Origin: AP-16 sp036395835
GTDB taxonomy: Bacteria; Pseudomonadota; Alphaproteobacteria; Rhizobiales; Xanthobacteraceae
Direction: 5' to 3'
Assembly (NCBI GenBank): GCA_036395835.1
Contig: DASWCW010000315.1
Coordinates: 1 to 14,421 of the forward strand
DNA length: 14,421 nucleotides
In this document: positions 6,960 to 13,604 of the stretch, piece by piece
Position numbering within the stretch: position 1 is the stretch's first letter
Layout: each line of letters starts with the position of its first letter
Made by a program: the position numbers and the translations under genes
Notes under the pieces: generated by a model
Told to the model about the DNA's origin: nothing
Databases searched by the model: none
Seen by the model: the letters and a program-made list of their open reading frames with translations, nothing else

Positions 6960-7250
6960 AAGGAAGAACCTGCTTCCTTGCACCCGCGACCGGCAGCCGG
7001 AGGCGAAACCGGCGTACCCCGCTCTCCACGGGGGACGCGGCTTAAAGCAACGACGGAACGGGCTTTTTTGGTCACGACCGAGCGTCGTCGGTCACCGAAG
7101 AGGCTTGTCCTTCTTTGCCGGGCGTGCGGATCGGGATCTTCCGTTCCGGACCAAGGCAGCAATCGGGTGGAAGCGGCGGCAGCGCGATGCGCTTTCCGCT
7201 CAATCAGCCCAAGGCTCATCCGGCGGCGCGTGCCGCCCTTGGACTGGAGA
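6960..7250 (+). ncRNA. Candidate speF-type structured leader RNA of the ornithine decarboxylase gene
   Basis: About 290 bases directly before a COG0019 ornithine decarboxylase, rich in stems. AAGGAAG/CTTCCTT (6960-6979) is perfect. CCCCG/CGGGG pairs at 7017-7033 and GACCGA/TCGGTC at 7076-7093. AGCGC/GCGCT (7181-7193) sits inside AGCGG/CCGCT (7172-7200). Nested CCAAGG/CCTTGG and GGCGGC/GCCGCC stems span 7209-7242 and end just before the ribosome binding site (GGAG, about 7246-7249). A speF RNA motif upstream of ornithine decarboxylase genes in alphaproteobacteria is established (Corbino et al. 2005; Rfam). Position, length and structure fit, but I could not score the covariance model. The final hairpin suggests control of translation start, perhaps by polyamine level. 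Confidence 0.55.
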
Positions 7251-7258
7251 TAGCGCCG

Positions 7259-8389
7259 ATGACCGAGCGCATCCGTGATTTTCTCAAGAAGCGCCACGAG
7301 GACGGGCCCTGCCTCGTCGTCGATCTCGACGTCGTGCGCGAGAACTATCTCGCCTTCGCGCGCGTGCTGCCCGACACCCGGGTGTTCTACGCGGTCAAGG
7401 CCAATCCGTCGCCGGAGATCCTCAAGCTGCTGGCCGAGCTCGGATCCTCCTTCGACGTCGCCTCGGTCAGCGAGACGGAAGCCGTGCTGGCCGCGGGCGC
7501 AAGCCCCGAGCGCATCTCCTACGGCAACACCATCAAGAAGGAGAGCGAGATCGCGCGGGCTCACCAGCTCGGCGTCACGCTGTTCGCGGTCGACTGCGAG
7601 GCGGAGGTCGAGAAGGTGGCGCGCGCCGCGCCGGGCTCCCGCGTGATCTGCCGCATCCATTGCGACGGCTCGGGCTCGGAATGGCCGCTGTCGCGGAAGT
7701 TCGGCTGCGAGCCGGAATATGCACCAGACATCCTCGAGCTGGCGCACCGGCTCGGGCTCTTGCCGCACGGCATCTCGTTCCACGTCGGCTCTCAGCAGCA
7801 CAATGTGGAGGCCTGGGACCGGGCGCTGGCGTCGACCGCGGCGATCTTCCGCGCCTGCGCCGAGCGCGGCATCAGCTTGGCCATGGTCAACCTCGGCGGC
7901 GGCTTCCCGGCGCGCTACGCGCGCAAGACGCCGAAGCTCGATTCCTACGGCAAGGCGATCTTCCGTTCGCTGCGCCGGCACTTCGGCAACGGCATTCCGG
8001 AAACCATCGTCGAGCCCGGCCGCGGCCTCGTCGGCAACGCCGGCATCATCGAGGCCGAAGTGGTGCTGATCGCCAAGCGCTCGCCGGAAGATCCGGTGCG
8101 CTGGGTCTATCTCGACATCGGCAAGTTTCATGGGCTCGCCGAGACGATCGAGGAATCCATCCGCTACCCGATCCGCACCGGCAAGGACGGCTCGGAGCTC
8201 GCGCCGTGCATCATCGCCGGTCCGACCTGCGATTCCGTCGACGTGCTCTACGAGAAGACCCCCTACATGCTGCCGATCTCGCTCGCCATCGGCGATAAGG
8301 TTCTGATCGAGGCGGCCGGCGCCTATACGGCGACCTATTCGTCGGTGGGCTTCAACGGCTATCCGCCGCTGCGGCAGTATGTGATTTGA
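7259..8389 (+). CDS. Ornithine decarboxylase (fold type III PLP enzyme; possibly ornithine/lysine)
   Basis: 376 residues, typical of the alphaproteobacterial COG0019 ornithine decarboxylases. It decarboxylates L-ornithine to putrescine, the first step of polyamine synthesis, in the cytoplasm. The PLP-binding lysine is K47 in VFYAVKANPSPE. The family segments SYGNTIKKESEIARA, EWPLSRKFGCEP and ISFHVGSQQ are present. The phosphate-binding glycines GGGF are at 213-216, EPGRGLVGNAG starts at E252, and the active-site cysteine C324-D325 is in GPTCDSVDVLYE. All key residues are intact. The start MTERIRDFL is chosen because GGAG lies 10 bases upstream; an in-frame ATG at 7187 would fall inside the structured leader. 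Specificity for ornithine over lysine cannot be fully settled by eye. Confidence 0.93.
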   Translation: MTERIRDFLKKRHEDGPCLVVDLDVVRENYLAFARVLPDTRVFYAVKANPSPEILKLLAELGSSFDVASVSETEAVLAAGASPERISYGNTIKKESEIARAHQLGVTLFAVDCEAEVEKVARAAPGSRVICRIHCDGSGSEWPLSRKFGCEPEYAPDILELAHRLGLLPHGISFHVGSQQHNVEAWDRALASTAAIFRACAERGISLAMVNLGGGFPARYARKTPKLDSYGKAIFRSLRRHFGNGIPETIVEPGRGLVGNAGIIEAEVVLIAKRSPEDPVRWVYLDIGKFHGLAETIEESIRYPIRTGKDGSELAPCIIAGPTCDSVDVLYEKTPYMLPISLAIGDKVLIEAAGAYTATYSSVGFNGYPPLRQYVI

Positions 8390-8393
8390 TCCC

Positions 8394-8439
8394 ACCGTCA
8401 TCCTGAGCCGCTCGCCCGATTGCATCGGGCGGGCCTCGA
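8394..8439 (+). repeat. Dispersed intergenic repeat, copy 2, with terminator-like hairpin
   Basis: ACCGTCATCCTGAG ... GGCCTCGA matches the minus-strand repeat at 1105-1144 in its end blocks. Inside, GCCCGAT/ATCGGGC (8414-8430, three-base loop) makes a strong stem. It sits between the convergent decarboxylase and WD40 genes, 60 bases apart, where it could end transcription from both sides, although no T-run follows. Confidence 0.5.
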
Positions 8440-8450
8440 GCACGGCGGCC

Positions 8451-9455
8451 TCACCCCAGACCCACCACGCCCGCTTCGCCGTCCTCGGTTCCGAACGCGA
8501 GCAGGCTGCCGGCTCCGTTCCAGGCGAGCGCCGCAACGCTCGCCGCGCCCGGGCGCTTGGCCACGATTTCCGCTCCGTCCTCGAGCCGCACCAAGAGCAC
8601 GAGCCCGTCGGAATAGCCGACCGCGACGACCGGCTGCCTGGGATGGCAGGCGACCACGACCGCGAGCGCCTGCGCCGGCGCGAGCATGCGCGGCGTCTTT
8701 CCCATCGGCCCGTCCTTGCCGGCGAACGGCCACAGGATGAGCTGATTGGAGCCGCCGGTCGCGAGCCAATCGCCGTCGGCGGTCCAGTCGAGCGAGCGGA
8801 CTTTTGCGACATATCCCGCCATGCGCAGATGCCTGCCGTCCGCGAGACGCCAACCGTGCAGCGTCGGCTCCTGCATCGCCGTGACCAGAAATTTGCCGTC
8901 GCGACTGAACGTGACGGCAAGATGCGAGCCCTTCCACTCGAGCCGCTCCGGATCCGCCGCCGCATTGGGGAACCACAGCGTCGCGCCGTTGTAATGGGCG
9001 ATCGCCAGCCGAAATCCCCTTGGGGCGAACGCCAGGCCGCCCACGCTCGACGCAACCTCGATCGTGCGCGCCTCGCCTTTTGCGTTTTCGACGAAGACTT
9101 CCTTGCCGGCCGACCAGGCGATGGCGCCAAAACCGGTCGCCACCTGGTCGATCCAGCGGCGCTTGCGGTCGACCGCAACGGTTGCACTGTTGGCGCCGGC
9201 GTCCGTCGCCGCCACCTTGCCGTCGTCGCCGCCGGTCACGAGGCGTCGCCCGTCGCTTGCCGCGGCGAGAATGCCGCCGTCATGGACCGCAACGCGGCGC
9301 TCCTCGCCGTCCGGCGCGACCAGCAGCAGCGCCTCCTCGCCGAGAACGAACGCGGCCGTATCTTTCAGGAAATGCACGGCAACGATCCCACCGCCCGGCA
9401 CGATCGCCCGCGTGCGCGCGGTCAGCCCTGCGGTGTCGGCGCGGGTGTCGGTCAT
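8451..9455 (-). CDS. WD40 repeat protein (CobW-associated)
   Basis: 334 residues forming a beta-propeller of roughly six to seven degenerate WD40 blades. Blade-like strings include GILAAASDGRRLVTGGDDGKV, SSVGGLAFAPRGFRLAIAHYNGATLW, HLAVTFSRDGKFLVTAMQEPTLHGW and VRSLDWTADGDWLATGGSNQLILW. No signal peptide or membrane segment is seen, so it is cytoplasmic and probably a protein-interaction scaffold. It lies downstream of, and in the same direction as, the CobW-type GTPase. The pairing of a WD40 protein with COG0523 GTPases is a recurring arrangement in Hyphomicrobiales as I recall it, but the molecular role is unknown. The two are separated by 199 bases holding a repeat, so co-transcription is likely but not certain. 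Confidence 0.85.
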   Translation of the reverse strand: MTDTRADTAGLTARTRAIVPGGGIVAVHFLKDTAAFVLGEEALLLVAPDGEERRVAVHDGGILAAASDGRRLVTGGDDGKVAATDAGANSATVAVDRKRRWIDQVATGFGAIAWSAGKEVFVENAKGEARTIEVASSVGGLAFAPRGFRLAIAHYNGATLWFPNAAADPERLEWKGSHLAVTFSRDGKFLVTAMQEPTLHGWRLADGRHLRMAGYVAKVRSLDWTADGDWLATGGSNQLILWPFAGKDGPMGKTPRMLAPAQALAVVVACHPRQPVVAVGYSDGLVLLVRLEDGAEIVAKRPGAASVAALAWNGAGSLLAFGTEDGEAGVVGLG

Positions 9456-9471
9456 GGGGGCCGCAATCTCG

Positions 9472-9651
9472 CTTTTCCCTCCCCTTTAGTAGGGGAGGGT
9501 GGCTACGAGCGAAAGCGAGGAGCCGGGTGGGTTTCGGCGACCCCACCCGGCCGCCCAGCCGAAATCGGCGGCTGCCGATTATCGGCCATGATCATTGGCC
9601 AAGCCGGAAGCATCCGACTTGGCCGGCGGCCACCCTCCCCTTCGGGGAGGG
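9472..9651. repeat. Inverted palindromic intergenic element between the CobW and WD40 genes
   Basis: The outer ends are hairpins: CCCTCCCCT/AGGGGAGGG (9477-9499) and CCCTCCCC/GGGGAGGG (9633-9651). Inside them GGGTGGC... and GCCGGGTGGGGT-like blocks face ACCCCACCCGGC and GGCCACCC in the opposite sense, so the whole 180 bases is a large inverted structure. The left end CTTTTCCCTCCCC (9472-9484) equals the reverse complement of 4708-4720. The right hairpin begins 3 bases after the CobW stop and may attenuate readthrough into the WD40 gene. Confidence 0.6.
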
Positions 9652-9654
9652 ATC

Positions 9655-10668
9655 TCACGCCTGGCAGGCCGCAAAGCCGCGGCGGATTTTTTCCTCCGGC
9701 AGATTGCGGCCGATGAACACGATCCGACTCTCGCGCTTCTCGTCCTGCCAAGGCCGCTGGTGGTCGCCGTCGAGGATCATGTGGATACCCTGGAACACGA
9801 AGCGCTGCGGATCGCCCTTGAACGCCAGGATGCCTTTGCAGCGCAAGATGTTCGGGCCTTCCTTCGCCACGAGATCCTGCACCCATGGAAAGAACTTGTC
9901 GGGATCGAGGGGCTCCTCGGTCCTCAACGCCACCGATTGCATGTCCTCGTCGTGATAATGCCTGAGGCCGTCGTGAGCATGCGCGGGCTCGCCGTCGTGG
10001 TCGTGATGATCATGGGCTTCGCCGGCTGCCAGGAAGGCCGGCTCCAGATCGAGGATGCGCTCGAGATCGAAGGCGTTGCGCTCGAGCACTTCGGCGAGCG
10101 GCAGGCTGCAACGCTCGGTCCTGTGCAGCCTGGCATAGGGATTGATGGCGCGCACGCGCAGCTCGAGCTCGCGCAGTTCCTCCGGCGTGACCAGATCCGT
10201 CTTGTTGACGAGGATCACGTCGGCGAATGCGATCTGGTTCTTCGCCTCCGGGGCGTCGCGGAGCCGATCCTGGAGCCATTTGGCATCGGCGACGGCGACG
10301 ACCGCGTCGAGCCTGGTGTTGCGCCCGACCGCCTCGTCGACGAAGAAGGTCTGGGCGACCGGCGCCGGATCGGCCAGGCCGGTGGTCTCCACGATGATGG
10401 CGTCGAACTTTCCCTTGCGGCGCATCAGGCCGTCGATGATGCGGATGAGATCGCCGCGCACGGTGCAGCAGATGCAGCCGTTGTTCATCTCGAATACTTC
10501 TTCGTCCGCGCCGACGATCAGCTCGTTGTCGATGCCGATCTCGCCGAATTCATTGACGATGACCGCGTATTTCTTTCCGTGCGGCTCCGACAGGATGCGG
10601 TTGAGCAGCGTGGTCTTGCCGGCGCCGAGATAGCCGGTAAGCACGGTGACGGGAATCTTGTCGGACAT
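9655..10668 (-). CDS. COG0523 (CobW/ZigA-like) GTP-dependent metal chaperone
   Basis: 337 residues, a G3E-family P-loop GTPase. The Walker A motif GYLGAGKTT is at 12-20. The metal-binding CxCC motif C65-I-C67-C68 sits in NNGCICCTVRGDL, the switch-like ETTGLADPAPV at 94-104, and the guanine-specificity NKTD at 155-158. A His/Asp-rich insert (219-239, HDHHDHDGEPAHAHDG...) marks the start of the CobW C-terminal domain, which ends FIGRNL. COG0523 proteins use GTP hydrolysis to insert metal, mostly zinc in the ZigA/ZagA/ZNG1 groups. Absence of cobalamin genes and the nearby Zur-like operator favour a zinc role over cobaltochelatase-linked CobW. A TTCCAT, 17-base spacer, ATATAA pair at 10781-10753 is a possible promoter. 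The Shine-Dalgarno is weak. Confidence 0.93.
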   Translation of the reverse strand: MSDKIPVTVLTGYLGAGKTTLLNRILSEPHGKKYAVIVNEFGEIGIDNELIVGADEEVFEMNNGCICCTVRGDLIRIIDGLMRRKGKFDAIIVETTGLADPAPVAQTFFVDEAVGRNTRLDAVVAVADAKWLQDRLRDAPEAKNQIAFADVILVNKTDLVTPEELRELELRVRAINPYARLHRTERCSLPLAEVLERNAFDLERILDLEPAFLAAGEAHDHHDHDGEPAHAHDGLRHYHDEDMQSVALRTEEPLDPDKFFPWVQDLVAKEGPNILRCKGILAFKGDPQRFVFQGIHMILDGDHQRPWQDEKRESRIVFIGRNLPEEKIRRGFAACQA

Positions 10669-10845
10669 GCGCCACTCGTTGCGTGAAGGATGAGGCTCGG
10701 AAATTCCGTGGGGTGGCGGGGCCCTGGCTCGTCGGGGCCTCGGCCGGCATCCTTATATTGTGCGGCGTCGTGGCAATGGAAGTGGGTGCTTGTCCGCCTG
10801 GCCGGATCAATGCTCGGCGGGTGGGGAGGGATGGGTCATGGCCGG

Positions 10846-10873
10846 TTGCGGGTCGCCCAAATGTAATAATATT
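10846..10873 (+). promoter_or_regulatory. Candidate promoter of the GNAT-C39/RLAN operon
   Basis: TTGCGG (10846-10851) is followed after 15-16 bases by TAATAT/AATATT (10867-10873). The -10 lies in the middle of the palindromic Zur-like site, the usual arrangement for repression. A start of transcription near 10880 would leave a short leader before either candidate start codon (10911 or 10938). Confidence 0.4.
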
Positions 10874-10879
10874 GCATTT
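10859..10879. promoter_or_regulatory. Putative Zur operator (zinc uptake regulator box)
   Basis: AAATGTAATAATATTGCATTT is a 21-base palindrome with 9 of 10 pairs matched around a central A. It stands out as an AT-rich island in GC-rich surroundings. It closely follows the established proteobacterial Zur pattern (GAAATGTTATANTATAACATTTC). It lies in the divergent region between the COG0523 GTPase and the GNAT-C39/RLAN operon, overlapping a plausible plus-strand -10 element. COG0523 genes are classical Zur targets, which supports the reading. Other Fur-family regulators (Mur, Irr) have different boxes in this order. Confidence 0.7.
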
Positions 10880-10937
10880 CCGGCCGACTCGCTGCGCCTT
10901 GCGGAGCGCGATGGAGCCGACCCATATTGGTTCTCCC

Positions 10938-12077
10938 ATGCAGGCCGTCCTCGCCCATCGTGCCGATCCGGAGGTCTCTCTTCGTCCGGCCCGCCTTGCC
11001 GATGTCGATGCGCTTGCGGGCATCGAGCAGCGGGTATTCCGAGGCGACCGGATCTCGCGCCGCGGGTTCCGGCGCTTCGCGCGCTCGCCGCGCGCGGCGC
11101 TGATCGTGGCGGAGGAGGACGGCGTCCTTGCCGGCTATGCGCTCGTGCTGTGCCGGGAGAAAAGCAGCATTGCCCGGCTCTATTCGATCGCGGTGGCGCC
11201 GCAATTCGCCAAGCGGGGACTGGGCTCAGCGCTGCTATCCGCTGCCGAGGAGGCGGCGATCGCCCACGACCGGATGGCAATGCGGCTCGAAGTCCACGAG
11301 GACAACGCCAAGGCGATCGCCCGTTACCGCAAGGCCGGCTACAATCTGTTCGGGCGCCACTTCCAATATTATGCCGATCGCGGCCACGCCCTACGCTTCG
11401 AGAAGCGCCTGCGGCCACCCTTGCGGGGCCTGGAGAACGCCCCGCCTTATTTTCACCAGACCACGGAATTCACCTGCGGGCCCGCATGCGTGATGATGGC
11501 GCTGGCCTGGGCCGACCCGAGCTTGCGGCCGAGCCCGGCACTCGAATTCCGACTCTGGCGCGAGTCGACGACGATCTTCATGAGCTCCGGCCACGGCGGC
11601 TGCGAGCCCTATGGCCTCGCGGTCACGCTGCGCCGGCGCGGGCTTTTCCCGGAAATCCACGTGAGCGCGCCCCCGCCGTATTTTCTCGATACGGTGCGCT
11701 CGGAGGACAAACGCCGGGTGATGCGGCTGACCCAGCAGGAATTCCAGCGCGAAGCCGGGGAACTGGGCATTGCAACCCACCTGACTCCGCTCGGCGAATC
11801 GGGTCTGATAGCAGCGTTCGACTCGGGCGCCAGCGCGATCGTCCTCGTCGCCGGCTATGGCATGGTGCGCCGGAGAGTGCCGCACTGGGTGTTCGCGTTC
11901 GGGTACGAGGGACGCTACATCCTGGTGCACGACCCTGCGGCCCGAGGCGACGAAAACGGAGTGCCGATTGCCGCCGAGACCTATGCGGTTCCCCGCACCG
12001 TGTTTGCGCAAATGATTCGTTTTGGCCCCGATAACCTCAACGCGGCGATCCTCATCCGGAAAGGACCTCCCCAATGA
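10938..12077 (+). CDS. GNAT acetyltransferase fused to a C39/papain-like peptidase
   Basis: 379 residues with two domains. Residues about 14-157 are a GNAT fold (SLRPARLADVDAL start; acyl-CoA-binding motif A with LYSIAVAPQFAKRGLGSALL; then LEVHEDNAKAIARYRKAGY). Residues about 165-375 are a cysteine peptidase-like domain with an apparent intact triad: C180 in FTCGPACVMMAL, H316 in VPHWVFAF and D332 in VHDPA. Pfam notes that this fusion is the near-constant neighbour of RLAN-type RimK ligases, proposed to take part in peptide modification. The stop overlaps the ligase start (ATGA). An in-frame ATG at 10911 has GGAG four bases upstream and is an alternative start. The frame is open back to 10683, but that would run through the promoter and operator and is unlikely. 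Confidence 0.88.
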   Translation: MQAVLAHRADPEVSLRPARLADVDALAGIEQRVFRGDRISRRGFRRFARSPRAALIVAEEDGVLAGYALVLCREKSSIARLYSIAVAPQFAKRGLGSALLSAAEEAAIAHDRMAMRLEVHEDNAKAIARYRKAGYNLFGRHFQYYADRGHALRFEKRLRPPLRGLENAPPYFHQTTEFTCGPACVMMALAWADPSLRPSPALEFRLWRESTTIFMSSGHGGCEPYGLAVTLRRRGLFPEIHVSAPPPYFLDTVRSEDKRRVMRLTQQEFQREAGELGIATHLTPLGESGLIAAFDSGASAIVLVAGYGMVRRRVPHWVFAFGYEGRYILVHDPAARGDENGVPIAAETYAVPRTVFAQMIRFGPDNLNAAILIRKGPPQ

Positions 12078-13534
12078 CCGGCTGGGTCATCCTGGTCGAC
12101 CAGCCCAAGGACTTCGCCAACGCCGACACCCCCCACAAGGTGATCATGACGAGCGAATATCTCGCGCGTCCGAAGCTGTTCGATTTCGGCCGGCCCAAGC
12201 TCGTCAACCTGTCGCGGTCCTACGCCTACCAGTCCAAGGGCTATTACGCTTCGCTGCTCGCCGAGGCGCGCGGCCACCGCGTGGTGCCCACGGTCGAGAC
12301 CATGCTCGAGCTGCGCGAAGCCAAGCTCTACGAGCACGCGCTCCCCGAGCTCGAGGACGAGCTCAACCGCTGCGCCCGCAAGGCCGACTACCAGCCGGAG
12401 GCGGAGTTCCGGCTGCTGGTCTGTTTCGGCATCGCCTCCGATGCGCGGTTCGAGGCCTTCGGCCGTCTGCTGTTCGACTGGTTCCGGTGTCCGGCGCTGG
12501 AGATCACCGTCGATCCGGGAACCTGGCTCTCGATCGACCGCATCCGCGCGCGCACGATCACGCGGCTCGTCAACGGCGATGCCAGCTTCTTCCGCAACGC
12601 GCTCCACCAGCACACCAAGCGCGAATGGCGCGACCCCAAGGCGCGCTCGCTGTCGAAATACGATCTCGCTGTGCTGCACGATCCCAACGAGAAGCTGCCG
12701 CCGAGCTCGGTGGATTCGCTCAAACATTTCGCCCGCATCGCCGAGAAGCTATCGGTCGACGTCGAGCCGATCACCCGCCGGCAGCTCGACGAGCTCGCCG
12801 AATACGACGGCCTGTTCATCCGCGAGACCACCTCGATCGACAATCACACCTACCGGTTCGCGCGTCGCGCCTGGCAGGAGGGCATGCCGGTCATCGACGA
12901 TCCGATGTCGATGATCCGTTGCACCAACAAGGTGTTCCTGATGGAGCTGCTCGGCTCGAACCAGGTGCCGATGCCGCAGACCCTGATGCTCGCCGAGAGC
13001 TCCGATCTGACCAGGGCCATGGACGAGCTGGGTCTGCCGCTGGTCGTCAAAATTCCCGACGGCTCGTTCTCGCGCGGGGTGCACAAGGTCAATTCGCCCG
13101 AGGAGTTCAAGCGCGTCATCGAGGAGCTGTTCGAGGAAACCGACCTGCTGCTGGCGCAGAAATTCCTGCCGACCGAGTTCGATTGGCGCGTCGGCGTGCT
13201 CAGCGGCGAGCCGCTGTTCGTGTGCCAATACCGGATGGCGCGCGGCCACTGGCAGATCGTCAAGCACCGCGCCGACGGCTCCTCGCGCGAGGGCGGGTTC
13301 CGCACCTTCGAGCTCGACCAGGCGCCCAAGGAGCTGCTCGACGTCGCCGCCCGCGCCGCCAAGCCGATCGGCGAGGGATTCTACGGGGTCGACATCAAGC
13401 AGACCGACCGCGGCTTCGTGGTCATGGAGGTCAACGACAATCCCAACCTCGAGCACGGCATCGAGGACGCGGTCGGCAAGGACGAGATCTGGATGCGGCT
13501 GCTCAAATGGTTCATCGAACGCTTCGAGCAGTGA
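12074..13534 (+). CDS. RimK-like ATP-grasp ligase with N-terminal RLAN domain
   Basis: 486 residues. The N-terminal third (about 1-200, containing ARPKLFDFGRPKLVNLSRSY and GYYASLLAEARGHRVVP) fits the RLAN domain. The C-terminal half is a RimK-type ATP-grasp fold: VDVEPITRRQLDELAEYDGLFIRE-type preface, CTNKVFLMELL near 295, VVKIPDGSFSRGVHKV as the ATP-binding loop, DWRVGVLSGEPLFVCQY, and the Mg-binding VMEVNDNPNLEHGIED near 455-470. RimK relatives join amino acids or peptides through acyl phosphates, forming an amide bond. The substrate of RLAN members is unknown. Translational coupling to the GNAT-peptidase gene through ATGA implies they act together. The protein has no signal or membrane segment. 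Confidence 0.92.
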   Translation: MTGWVILVDQPKDFANADTPHKVIMTSEYLARPKLFDFGRPKLVNLSRSYAYQSKGYYASLLAEARGHRVVPTVETMLELREAKLYEHALPELEDELNRCARKADYQPEAEFRLLVCFGIASDARFEAFGRLLFDWFRCPALEITVDPGTWLSIDRIRARTITRLVNGDASFFRNALHQHTKREWRDPKARSLSKYDLAVLHDPNEKLPPSSVDSLKHFARIAEKLSVDVEPITRRQLDELAEYDGLFIRETTSIDNHTYRFARRAWQEGMPVIDDPMSMIRCTNKVFLMELLGSNQVPMPQTLMLAESSDLTRAMDELGLPLVVKIPDGSFSRGVHKVNSPEEFKRVIEELFEETDLLLAQKFLPTEFDWRVGVLSGEPLFVCQYRMARGHWQIVKHRADGSSREGGFRTFELDQAPKELLDVAARAAKPIGEGFYGVDIKQTDRGFVVMEVNDNPNLEHGIEDAVGKDEIWMRLLKWFIERFEQ

Positions 13535-13564
13535 GCGCGCCACGGCCCCCTGTCCGGGATCTGC

Positions 13565-13588
13565 GGCGCAGCGCTGAAGCGCTGCGCC
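13565..13588. terminator. Bidirectional terminator-like hairpin
   Basis: GGCGCAGCGC (13565-13574), loop TGAA, GCGCTGCGCC (13579-13588): a perfect 10-bp stem in the 70 bases between the convergent RLAN ligase and creatininase genes. It is flanked by two direct copies of TGTCCGGG (13551-13558 and 13590-13597). No strong T-run follows, so a repeat-derived structure is an alternative. Confidence 0.55.
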
Positions 13589-13604
13589 TTGTCCGGGGAA
13601 CGCC

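Noticed and set aside
6312..6983. N-terminal extension of the gamma-glutamyltransferase frame
   Set aside because: The extension overlaps the small membrane protein gene and the divergent intergenic region, and it resembles no known domain; the conserved protein starts at 6311.
7187..7258. Upstream ATG start for ornithine decarboxylase at 7187
   Set aside because: It lies within the structured leader, and the GGAG site before 7259 together with the family-like MTERIRDFL start favours 7259.
6770..9187. Minus-strand open frame of 805 codons
   Set aside because: It runs antisense through the ornithine decarboxylase gene and out of frame through the WD40 gene; it has no family motifs and reads as low-complexity Arg/Ala-rich sequence.
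10683..10937. Upstream start for the GNAT-C39 protein
   Set aside because: It would place the palindromic operator and promoter inside the coding region, and the added residues have no GNAT similarity. Only 10911 remains a credible alternative.
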